In this document: one piece after another, positions 1 through 5,690 of the stretch
How the letters are laid out: each line of letters opens with the position of its first letter
How positions within the stretch are numbered: position 1 is the first letter of the stretch
NCBI GenBank assembly: GCA_003565035.1
Contig: PXDP01000367.1
Span: forward strand, 1-6,769
From: PVC group bacterium
GTDB taxonomy: Bacteria; Verrucomicrobiota; Kiritimatiellia; SS1-B-03-39; UBA6053
DNA: 6,769 nucleotides
Direction: 5' to 3'
Position numbers and translations under genes: made by a program
Notes under the pieces: generated by a model
Told to the model about the DNA's origin: nothing
The model's database searches: none
What the model saw: the letters and a program-made list of their open reading frames with translations, nothing else

Positions 1-1
1 G

Positions 2-1903
2 CATCGGGAACGCCAGTACCGGCAGTTAGTCGACAACTCTCTCAACGGCGTCTTTACGCTGGAGCTGATCTGTGATGTGGACGGTTCACCTTTGGATGTG
101 CGGATTCTCAGCACCAATCCGGCCGGTGCCCGAATCCTGGAACATTCCTCCATCCAAGTGGAGGACAAACGGATGTCTGAAATCTTCCCAGACTTGACAG
201 AACCCTCTGTTCTCAAACAATTCTCCCGCCTGATCCGCACCGGAGAAGGGGAAACATGCCATATCACCACCCGCAACCCGGTGAAACATTTCAACCTGAC
301 CGCCTACCCGCTGTACGGTCTCCGCTTTGCACTCGTCATCTCCGACGATACCGACCGCGAGGAGGCAGCTCTGGCACTCCGAACCAAAACAGAAGAACTG
401 CACAGTTACTTTCAATCCAGCCTGGATATGCTTTGCATCCTTGCAAAAGACGGCCGCTTCATTGAAGTCAATCCCGAATGGGGCAGCATCATGGGACACG
501 ATCCGGAGTCCCTGGCGGGCAGGCAAATTCTGGATTTTGTTCCGAAGCCGGATCATGACGAACTACTCGGGTTTCTTTGCGCCGCGGCGGAAAGCAAGCA
601 CAGTCTGGACCTGACCCTGCAAATGAAACACGCCGAAGGATCCCTGCGCTGGATTGAACTCCGCGCACGGCCCATCGGGGATCTGCTCTACGCCGCCGCC
701 CGGGACATCACCGACCGCAAACGCGCCGAAGAAGTGCATAATGCCCTCCAACAGCAATTGAATCAGGCCCTGAAAATGGAATCCATCGGCAGACTCGCCG
801 GCGGCGTGGCCCATGACTTCAACAACACGCTCCAGGTCATCCTCGGTAATTCCGAAATGGCTCTCAATTTTCAAAATCCGGCACCCACCCTCAAAAGCAC
901 TCTGCTGGAAATCCGGGATGCCGCCAAGCGTTCCTCAACCCTGACCCGCCAGCTTCTCGCCTTCGCGCGCAAACAGAACATCGAACCCCTGGAAGTTCAC
1001 CTCAACGAAGCACTCCAGGCGATGATGAAAATGCTCAAACGCCTCATTGGCGAACAAATCAAACTGGAATGGGACCTTGCCGACGGACTCTGGCCAGTAT
1101 TCATTGATCCCGGCCAGGTCGATCAGCTCCTCGCCAACCTCTGTGTGAACGCAAGCGACGCCATTGAAGCGGACGGCGCCATCACCATTCAAACCGAAAA
1201 CGTCACCCTCACTGCGGCCCAAGCGCTCTCCCTGCCCAACGCCCAACCGGGGCAATATGTAAAATTATCTGTCCGAGATACCGGCAGCGGAATTCCCCCT
1301 GAACTGCAAACAAAAATTTTTGAACCTTTCATCACCACCAAAGCGGAAGGCAAAGGGACCGGCCTCGGCCTGGCCACCGTACATGGCATCGTTCTGCAAA
1401 ACAAAGGTTTCATCACCCTGGACTCAGAGCCCGGCGCCGGCAGTTGCTTCAAAATCCATCTGCCCAGACACGTCTCCTCCACCAAAGCCGCCCCTCCCCT
1501 CCAGGATACACAAGTGCTACATAAAGGAACAGCAAGCGTGCTGATCGTTGAAGACGAGCCTATGATCCTGCAAATGACTGAAATGACCCTCAATAAACTC
1601 GGGTACAAAACCCACAGTGCCGCCGCGCCTCAGGACGCGCTGGCGTATGCGGAGGATCCAGCCAACGAAATCGACCTGTTGCTCACCGATGTCGTCATGC
1701 CCGAGATGAACGGTAAAGAACTCTCCAAACAAATTACCGCCCTGCGCCCGGGGGTTAAAACACTCTACATGTCCGGGTATACGCATGAGACCATGACAAA
1801 ATACGGGATATCCGCCCGCGAAGCCGCCTTTATTCAAAAGCCATTTTCCGTGGCCGACATCTCCCTGAAGCTGCGCGACATGCTTGCCGCCCCCGCGTCA
1901 TGA
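2..1903 (+). CDS. Hybrid sensor histidine kinase/response regulator, 5' end cut off by window
   Basis: Probable CckA-like hybrid kinase that autophosphorylates on His and passes the phosphate to its own C-terminal receiver. The frame stays open to the left edge. The first internal start is a GTG at 77, but the 25 codons before it (including YRQLVDNSLNGVF) read as the start of a PAS domain, so GTG 77 is not the true start. Numbering from GTG 77: PAS 1 up to about residue 92, short coiled linker, PAS 2 about 109-214, HisKA with H-box VAHDFNN (His246), N-box with Asn358, G1 box DTGSGIP at 401, F box IFEPF, G2 box GTGLGL at 427, then a receiver about 488-603 with acidic pocket Glu492-Asp493-Glu494, phospho-acceptor Asp538, Ser566 and Lys588. 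All key residues are present, so it should be active. No transmembrane segment or DNA-binding output domain is visible; an N-terminal sensor could lie outside the window. Its stop overlaps the next gene. Confidence 0.95.
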   Translation, partial: HRERQYRQLVDNSLNGVFTLELICDVDGSPLDVRILSTNPAGARILEHSSIQVEDKRMSEIFPDLTEPSVLKQFSRLIRTGEGETCHITTRNPVKHFNLTAYPLYGLRFALVISDDTDREEAALALRTKTEELHSYFQSSLDMLCILAKDGRFIEVNPEWGSIMGHDPESLAGRQILDFVPKPDHDELLGFLCAAAESKHSLDLTLQMKHAEGSLRWIELRARPIGDLLYAAARDITDRKRAEEVHNALQQQLNQALKMESIGRLAGGVAHDFNNTLQVILGNSEMALNFQNPAPTLKSTLLEIRDAAKRSSTLTRQLLAFARKQNIEPLEVHLNEALQAMMKMLKRLIGEQIKLEWDLADGLWPVFIDPGQVDQLLANLCVNASDAIEADGAITIQTENVTLTAAQALSLPNAQPGQYVKLSVRDTGSGIPPELQTKIFEPFITTKAEGKGTGLGLATVHGIVLQNKGFITLDSEPGAGSCFKIHLPRHVSSTKAAPPLQDTQVLHKGTASVLIVEDEPMILQMTEMTLNKLGYKTHSAAAPQDALAYAEDPANEIDLLLTDVVMPEMNGKELSKQITALRPGVKTLYMSGYTHETMTKYGISAREAAFIQKPFSVADISLKLRDMLAAPAS

Positions 1904-3327
1904 AAAAACACACCGCTGTTCCGTCGCCGGCACTGCTTCTCGGCATCCTGGCCCTGGTGCTTTATGTTTTCACCGGCTCCCGCACAATTCAATGGCAGGA
2001 CTCCGGACAGTTCACCCTCCGCATTGGGTTGGGCCATCTCGAAAACGAATGGGGACTGGCCATGGTGCACCCCCTGCACTTCTTTCTGGGACAAATCGCC
2101 ATCCGCCTCCTCCCCGGAAATATCCCCTGGGCGGTCACCGGGGTCAGTGCACTTGGCGGGGCATTCACCGTCGGCCTCGTGTATGCCTGCGTGCACCTCG
2201 CCACCGGTCAAAAACGCGCCGCACTCTACGCAGCCCTCAGCCTGATGCTTGCCCATACCTTCTGGCGCTTCTCCGGCCTCCCCGAAGTCTATACCCTCAG
2301 CGCCGCCCTGCTCATGCTTCAGGTCTACGGACTCCTCAAACTTAAAACCGATCCCGACGCCTGGCGGCTCATCGGTCTCGCCAACGGTCTCTCCTGGGCC
2401 AATCACAATTTCGCCCTCCTCGAACTTGCCGTCCTCGGCCCGCTTCTGTTGATCCACCTCCGCAAAAAAAGGATATCCCCGGCCCTGGCGCTCCGCACCG
2501 GCGGGCTCTGGATCCTGGGCTCGCTTCCCTATACCGCCCTGATTCTCCGGACTATGCTACGGGAGCAAAGCGTCTTCCCCGTGATCTATTCCGCACTCTT
2601 CGGCCACGATTTCAGCGGTGCAGTCCTCGCAACCACGCCCGTCTGGATCTACACAGCCACCACGCTCGCCTTTGTCCTCCTGAGCTTTCCGGCCCTGCCC
2701 CTCCTCCTCACCGGTCTTGGCATCCGAGCCCACGCAAAGCCCCTTGTACCGGTCCTGGCCCTCTTTCTGATCCACAGCCTCTTTGTCCTCCGCTACAACG
2801 TGATCGATCAGTACACCTTCTACATACCGGCCATGGCCCTGATCGCCTTCTATGCCGGCCTCGGGTTCCAGCATATCTCCCGACCGCTATTCCAAAACGC
2901 CGCCTTCGCCCTGCTGCTGCTCCAGCCCCTCCTCTACGCCGCCGCCCCCGCTGTCATCCGCAACACCGGCCTTCTCCGCCCCTTCGAACGTCACAAACCC
3001 TTCCGCGACGACGCCAACTATCTCTTTCACCCCTGGAGTCTCCACGAAACCTCCGCCGCCCGCCTCGCGGCCGAGGCCATCGAAGCGGCCGCCCCCGACG
3101 GAACCCTCATTGTCGAAGACAGCATGGCCCTCTACGCCATCGAATGGAAACGGCACACCCTGAACCATCCCGAAATCACCCTGCTCCGCCCGGCGGATTT
3201 CGAAGGGTTTCACCGGGCCGCTCTCAGCGGCCGCCCCGTCATCTGGGTCCCCGCCTCCACCCTCCAGAAGCCCCCGCAGGGATGGATCCCCGGGGAAGCC
3301 GTCTGGCGGCTGGAGGTAAAGCCGTAA
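1900..3327 (+). CDS. DUF2723-type multi-spanning membrane glycosyltransferase (GT-C-like, TMEM260-related)
   Basis: Probable membrane transferase that moves a sugar from a lipid-linked donor; the acceptor is unknown. The 475-residue protein has roughly 10-11 hydrophobic segments up to about residue 355, then a soluble C-terminal part. DUF2723-like signatures are WQDSGQF at 32-38 (Asp34 sits where GT-C enzymes keep their catalytic acidic residue in the first loop), MVHPLHFFLGQ at 55-65, AHTFWRFSGLPEVYTLSA at 118-135, YNVIDQYTFYIPA at 299-311 and RDDANYLFHPWS at 369-380. The start ATG overlaps the kinase stop by 4 nt (ATGA) and has no clear Shine-Dalgarno, so translation is probably coupled to the kinase. 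The family is known for protein O-mannosyltransferase-like members; the exact substrate here is inference. Family placement rests on recalled motifs, not a database search. Confidence 0.8.
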   Translation: MKKHTAVPSPALLLGILALVLYVFTGSRTIQWQDSGQFTLRIGLGHLENEWGLAMVHPLHFFLGQIAIRLLPGNIPWAVTGVSALGGAFTVGLVYACVHLATGQKRAALYAALSLMLAHTFWRFSGLPEVYTLSAALLMLQVYGLLKLKTDPDAWRLIGLANGLSWANHNFALLELAVLGPLLLIHLRKKRISPALALRTGGLWILGSLPYTALILRTMLREQSVFPVIYSALFGHDFSGAVLATTPVWIYTATTLAFVLLSFPALPLLLTGLGIRAHAKPLVPVLALFLIHSLFVLRYNVIDQYTFYIPAMALIAFYAGLGFQHISRPLFQNAAFALLLLQPLLYAAAPAVIRNTGLLRPFERHKPFRDDANYLFHPWSLHETSAARLAAEAIEAAAPDGTLIVEDSMALYAIEWKRHTLNHPEITLLRPADFEGFHRAALSGRPVIWVPASTLQKPPQGWIPGEAVWRLEVKP

Positions 3328-3338
3328 CCGTTATTTTT
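3307..3338 (+). terminator. Very weak terminator-like hairpin at the end of the glycosyltransferase gene
   Basis: CGGCT (3307-3311) can pair with AGCCG (3320-3324) across an 8-nt loop spanning the last codons. A short T-run (TTATTTTT, 3331-3338) follows, but about 6-9 nt after the stem rather than directly. The 5-bp stem and the displaced U tract make real termination doubtful, so readthrough into the acyltransferase remains possible. The 49-nt gap 3328-3376 is AT-richer than its flanks, but I could not find a convincing promoter in it. Confidence 0.15.
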
Positions 3339-3376
3339 CAAGAGAACTCGATTAAAGTTGATCGGCGGAATCACTT

Positions 3377-3910
3377 GTGCCACAATCAGGTATGATTCAC
3401 GAGAGCGCAACCATCTATCCCTGGGCCAAGGTAACCGGTGACACAAGCCGCTTCACCCTGGGGGCCCACAGTCAAATTGACGACTTTGTGTTTCTGTTCA
3501 TTGGACAGAAGTGTCACATCGGCCGCAACGTGCATATTGCCAGTTTCTGCAGCATCATCGGTGGCGGTGAGCTGATAATGGAGGACTTTTCGGGACTCAG
3601 TGCCGGATGCAGAATCATTACCGGCAGTGATGACTTTACCGGCCCCTGGATGACAAACCCCACCGTGGACCCTGAATTCACCCATGTCCGGCGGGGTCGG
3701 GTTCATATCGGCCGCCACGCGGTCCTCGGCACGAATGTGGTCGTCTTCCCAGACGTTGTCATCGGCGAAGGGGCCGCCGTCGGCGCGGGGGCGGTGATTC
3801 GGAAAGATCTGGAACCCTGGGGAATCTATGCGGGCCAAAATCCCAAACGGGTGGGCCATCGCGACAAAGAGGCCATTCTGTCCAAAGAGTCCGCCTACCT
3901 AAACGAATAA
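3377..3910 (+). CDS. Left-handed beta-helix (hexapeptide repeat) acyltransferase, probable sugar O-acetyltransferase
   Basis: Likely acetyl-CoA-dependent O-acetyltransferase of the WbbJ/VatD-like hexapeptide class, acting in the cytoplasm on a sugar or polysaccharide precursor. Of 177 residues, most form imperfect hexapeptide turns: IHESATIYPWAKV near the N-terminus, IGQKCHIGRNVHIASFCSI, a GSDDFTGPWMTNPTV loop (family hallmark GSDD then TNPTV), and VHIGRHAVLGTNVVVFPDVV followed by IGEGAAVGAGAVI. It ends with an AGQNPKRVG-type turn and a short helical tail, and is full length for such proteins. The start is uncertain: GTG 3377 has GGCGGA (3364-3369) at 7-nt spacing, whereas ATG 3392 has only an AGG one base upstream, so GTG is slightly favoured; the protein is 172 residues if ATG is used. 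Codons are more mixed, with many G- and T-ending ones, than in neighbouring pheS. The nearby glycosyltransferase suggests a role in envelope glycans. The acceptor is unknown. Confidence 0.85.
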   Translation: MPQSGMIHESATIYPWAKVTGDTSRFTLGAHSQIDDFVFLFIGQKCHIGRNVHIASFCSIIGGGELIMEDFSGLSAGCRIITGSDDFTGPWMTNPTVDPEFTHVRRGRVHIGRHAVLGTNVVVFPDVVIGEGAAVGAGAVIRKDLEPWGIYAGQNPKRVGHRDKEAILSKESAYLNE

Positions 3911-3913
3911 CCC

Positions 3914-3926
3914 GTCAGACCCTGAC
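3914..3926 (+). other. Short perfect hairpin after the acyltransferase
   Basis: GTCAG (3914-3918) and CTGAC (3922-3926) form a 5-bp stem with a 3-nt loop, 3 nt after the acyltransferase stop. No T-run follows, so it is not a standard intrinsic terminator. It could stabilise the mRNA end or be chance. Confidence 0.25.
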
Positions 3927-3928
3927 AC

Positions 3929-3994
3929 ATGGGAGCGGCGGTGACTTCAACACCCTGCTTATTTTCTTCCATCCCCTTCATGGAATCGGTATAG
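3929..3994 (+). CDS. Possible 21-codon leader ORF upstream of pheS
   Basis: An open frame begins at ATG 3929 and ends with TAG 3992-3994, 7 nt before the pheS ATG. An internal in-frame GTG at 3941 has a good Shine-Dalgarno-like GGGAG (3931-3935) at 5-nt spacing, giving a 17-residue version. The peptide has two Phe residues (positions 12 and 17 from ATG), far fewer than the Phe-rich pheM leader of Escherichia coli pheST. pheS has no visible ribosome-binding site, so reinitiation after this small frame is conceivable. A frame this short is common by chance; treat it as a candidate only. Confidence 0.25.
   Translation: MGAAVTSTPCLFSSIPFMESV
3967..3985. promoter_or_regulatory. Inverted repeat TTCCAT-N7-ATGGAA upstream of pheS, near a weak promoter-like site
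   Basis: TTCCAT (3967-3972) is exactly complementary to ATGGAA (3980-3985) with a 7-nt spacer, so it can form a 6-bp hairpin or a protein-binding palindrome. TATAGC (3990-3995) just downstream matches 4 of 6 bases of a -10 box and would put the transcript start near the pheS ATG at 4002. The -35 position (17-nt spacer, 3967-3972) is poor and coincides with the left arm. No T-run follows, so it does not look like a terminator. Confidence 0.25.
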
Positions 3995-4001
3995 CCCCGG
4001 C

Positions 4002-5015
4002 ATGAACTTGGAAGACCTCAAAACCCTGACTGCCTCCGCCACCGCCGAAATTCAATCTGCGGACTCTGCGGATACCCTGGAAGCCCTCCGCGTCGCCTAC
4101 CTGGGCCGCAAAGGCAAACTCCCCGAAATCATGGCCTCCCTCAAGGAAGTCGCCCCCGAAGACCGCCCCGCCTTTGGCCAGGGAGCCAACCGCTTCAAGG
4201 TCGCGGTCTCCGAAGCGCTCGAAACCCGGAAGGCTGCCCTCGGCACCACCGCCGCACCGGCCGGCGCCCTCGATGTGACCCGCCCCGGCGACGCACCGCC
4301 TCTCGGCGGAAACCATCCCATCCGCCAGATCATCGCCCGCGTCACCGAGGTCTTCGACCGCATTGGCTTCACCGTCGCCACCGGTCCGGACATCGACACC
4401 GTGTTCAATAACTTCGATGCCCTCAATACCCCCGCTGATCACCCCTCCCGCGATCCGCAGGACACCTTCTATCTGGAGGACGGCACCCTCATGCGCTGCC
4501 ACACCAGCCCCGTGCAGGTCCGGTATATGCTCAATAACCCCCCGCCTGTGCGCATCATCGCCCCCGGCCGCGCCTACCGCCGCGATACCCCCGACGCCAC
4601 CCACAGCGCCAACTTCCACCAGGTCGAAGGCCTCTATGTCGCCGAAAACGTCTCCATGGCCGACCTCAAAGGCGACCTCACCTACTTCGCCCGCGAAATC
4701 CTCGGCCCCGGCGTCAAAACCCGCTTCCGCCCCCACTTTTTCCCCTTCACCGAACCCAGCGTCGAAGTCGATTTCACCTGCCACGTCTGCAAAGGCAAAG
4801 GCTGCCGCGTCTGCAAAAACTCCGGCTGGATCGAAATCGCCGGGGCCGGTATGGTCGATCCCCACGTCTTCAACGCCGTCGGCTACGACCCCGAAGCCGT
4901 CACCGGCTACGCCTTCGGCATGGGCCTCGAACGCATCGCCATGATCCTCCTCGAAATCGACGATATCCGCCGCCTCTACGACAACGATGTCCGCTTTCTG
5001 CGGCAGTTTGCGTAA
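4002..5015 (+). CDS. pheS: Phenylalanyl-tRNA synthetase alpha subunit
   Basis: Catalytic subunit of the cytoplasmic (alpha-beta)2 enzyme that charges tRNA-Phe with phenylalanine using ATP. Its 337 residues match the usual bacterial length. An N-terminal coiled-coil arm (about 1-90, with LGRKGKL at 34-40) is followed by the class II core: NHPIRQI at 104, FDALNTPADHPSRDPQDTFYL at about 138-158, CHTSPVQ at 166-172, motif 2 with GRAYRRDTPDATHS at 189-202, FRPHFFPFTEPSVEVD at 242-257 and motif 3 AFGMGLERIAM at 304-314. Four cysteines (260, 263, 268, 271) form CxxC-x4-CxxC, seen in many Gram-positive-type PheS proteins but absent from the Escherichia coli enzyme. The ATG is the only plausible start, because no in-frame start codon is close upstream, yet no Shine-Dalgarno is visible before it. 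Its partner pheT lies 675 nt downstream, separated by a toxin-antitoxin pair instead of the usual direct junction. Codons are very C-ending, unlike the inserted genes. Confidence 0.98.
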   Translation: MNLEDLKTLTASATAEIQSADSADTLEALRVAYLGRKGKLPEIMASLKEVAPEDRPAFGQGANRFKVAVSEALETRKAALGTTAAPAGALDVTRPGDAPPLGGNHPIRQIIARVTEVFDRIGFTVATGPDIDTVFNNFDALNTPADHPSRDPQDTFYLEDGTLMRCHTSPVQVRYMLNNPPPVRIIAPGRAYRRDTPDATHSANFHQVEGLYVAENVSMADLKGDLTYFAREILGPGVKTRFRPHFFPFTEPSVEVDFTCHVCKGKGCRVCKNSGWIEIAGAGMVDPHVFNAVGYDPEAVTGYAFGMGLERIAMILLEIDDIRRLYDNDVRFLRQFA

Positions 5016-5016
5016 T

Positions 5017-5058
5017 CGTACGTATTAAATTGACAAAACGTACGCCATCAGTGTACTC
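5017..5058. promoter_or_regulatory. Candidate toxin-antitoxin operator: three GTAC-core sites
   Basis: CGTACG occurs at 5017-5022 and 5039-5044. With flanking bases the two copies form an inverted repeat of about 10-bp arms with one mismatch (5017-5026 and 5035-5044), centred at 5030/5031. A third site, GTGTACTC (5051-5058), differs by one base from the GTGTACAC-type palindrome associated with Phd. Core centres are 22 bp and then 13 bp apart, roughly two turns and a little over one turn of helix. They bracket the -35 box and overlap the -10 box. Phd/YefM-family antitoxins are known to repress their own promoters by binding GTAC-core palindromes (TGTACA in yefM-yoeB), which fits the gene just downstream. 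The repeat begins one base after the pheS stop and lacks a T-run, so it is unlikely to be the pheS terminator. Confidence 0.65.
5030..5057 (+). promoter_or_regulatory. Sigma-70-like promoter of the toxin-antitoxin operon
   Basis: A perfect TTGACA (-35) at 5030-5035 is followed after 16 bp by TGTACT (5052-5057), matching 4 of 6 bases of the -10 consensus. The expected transcript start, about 7-9 nt after the -10 box, falls around 5064-5066, that is at or just before the antitoxin ATG (5066), which would give a leaderless or nearly leaderless message. The same TTG can be read as a start codon of a longer antitoxin, but its place inside a consensus -35 box argues against that. Confidence 0.55.
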
Positions 5059-5065
5059 TTCCGGT

Positions 5066-5296
5066 ATGAAAGTAACCCCATCTGCATTCAGGAATGATTT
5101 ATATAATCTTCTCGACCAAGTCATAGAGGGGACCGAGCCTCTTCTGATCGAGCGGAATGGACATGTTCTCAAAGTTGTTTGTGAACCACAACCTGGAAAA
5201 CTCAGTCGACTTGTCCCCCACAACTGCATCAACGGTAACCCTGATGACTTAGTGAATATCGACTGGGCCGGGGAATGGAATCATGATTTACCTTGA
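5066..5296 (+). CDS. Phd/YefM-family type II antitoxin
   Basis: Probable antitoxin that binds and neutralises the adjacent PIN toxin and represses their shared promoter. Its 76 residues show the Phd/YefM layout: an N-terminal DNA-binding and dimerisation region (VTPSAFRNDLYNLLDQVIEG at 3-22, then EPLLIERNGHVLKVV at 24-38) and a less conserved C-terminal tail (DLVNIDWAGEWNHDLP) expected to wrap the toxin. ATG 5066 is chosen over TTG 5030 and GTG 5051 because the family usually begins right at this point and the earlier codons lie inside the promoter. No good Shine-Dalgarno precedes it. It overlaps the toxin gene by 14 nt. Codons such as tta, ata and ctt and lower GC contrast with pheS, suggesting horizontal acquisition. 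It could also be called VapB-like by partner, but the fold appears Phd/YefM rather than AbrB or ribbon-helix-helix. Confidence 0.85.
   Translation: MKVTPSAFRNDLYNLLDQVIEGTEPLLIERNGHVLKVVCEPQPGKLSRLVPHNCINGNPDDLVNIDWAGEWNHDLP
5270..5274 (+). promoter_or_regulatory. Ribosome-binding site of the PIN toxin, inside the antitoxin gene
   Basis: GGGGA at 5270-5274 lies 8 nt before the toxin ATG (5283). It is one of the few recognisable Shine-Dalgarno sequences in the window and supports ATG 5283 as the toxin start, with translation coupled to the antitoxin. Confidence 0.5.
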
Positions 5297-5657
5297 TACA
5301 CATGTCCTTGTCTGGCTTTACGCCAATAACCTGAATGCCTTCACGGAGTCGGGTTTGAAACACATTGAGGATCATTCACTCCGTTTTGCCCCCATCATCA
5401 GGCTTGAACTGCATTATCTCTACGAAATTCAAAAGATCACCGTTGAGCCTGCGGAAATCATTGACGGCCTCCGCCGCTCAATCGGCCTTATAGAATGTAA
5501 TCATCTTTTCAGCGATGTTGTGGCGGAAAGCATTCATTTGCGATGGACACGCGACCCCTTCGACCGCCTGATTGTGGCTCAATCCAAAATTGCTTCTGCA
5601 AAACTTTTAACCAAAGACCGTAACATTCTTTACCACGCTGAGAACGCGTTCTGGTAA
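5283..5657 (+). CDS. vapC: VapC-like PIN-domain ribonuclease toxin
   Basis: Predicted Mg2+-dependent RNase toxin of a type II module; VapC toxins typically cut tRNA or rRNA, but the target here is unknown. Its 124 residues make a complete PIN domain. The acidic metal-binding set is intact: Asp5 in LDTHVLVWL, Glu42 in IIRLELHYL, Asp94 in the RDPFDRLIVAQ motif at 90-100 (with Asp91 nearby) and Asp112 in LLTKDRNIL. The DTHVLVWL and RDPFDRLIVAQ forms match the PIN subfamily usually paired with Phd/YefM antitoxins. The start overlaps the antitoxin by 14 nt, the typical tight coupling. GC is low, about 37-48% in 60-base rows counted by hand. No terminator follows: pheT begins 33 nt after the stop, so the toxin message probably runs into it. 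The toxin looks active, not decayed. Confidence 0.92.
   Translation: MIYLDTHVLVWLYANNLNAFTESGLKHIEDHSLRFAPIIRLELHYLYEIQKITVEPAEIIDGLRRSIGLIECNHLFSDVVAESIHLRWTRDPFDRLIVAQSKIASAKLLTKDRNILYHAENAFW
5641..5652. repeat. 12-bp perfect palindrome at the end of the toxin gene
   Basis: AGAACGCGTTCT reads the same on both strands and covers the third- and second-last sense codons of the toxin and the first base of the last one. It has no spacer and no T-run, so it is a poor terminator. It could be a binding site or chance. Confidence 0.3.
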
Positions 5658-5690
5658 ACAACGATCCCATCTTCAACAGAAAAAAATATT

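Noticed and set aside
1834..2457. 207-codon open frame on the - strand
   Set aside because: Spans the end of the kinase and the start of the glycosyltransferase antisense to both. The sense products have clear family motifs and this one has none.
3978..4865. 295-codon open frame on the - strand
   Set aside because: Shadow of pheS with the same Gly/Ala/Asp-rich artefact and no recognisable domain.
5017..5044. CGTACG inverted repeat as the pheS terminator
   Set aside because: The potential stem has a long loop of about 10 nt or more, no T-run follows, and the repeat encloses a promoter box; an operator role fits better.
5030..5065. Longer antitoxin starting at TTG 5030
   Set aside because: The TTG is part of a consensus TTGACA -35 box, and the added 12 residues do not fit the usual start of the family.
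5102..5107. Perfect TATAAT inside the antitoxin gene
   Set aside because: No -35-like sequence lies 15-19 bp upstream, and it falls within coding sequence (TTATATAAT encodes Leu-Tyr-Asn); probably chance in an AT-richer stretch.
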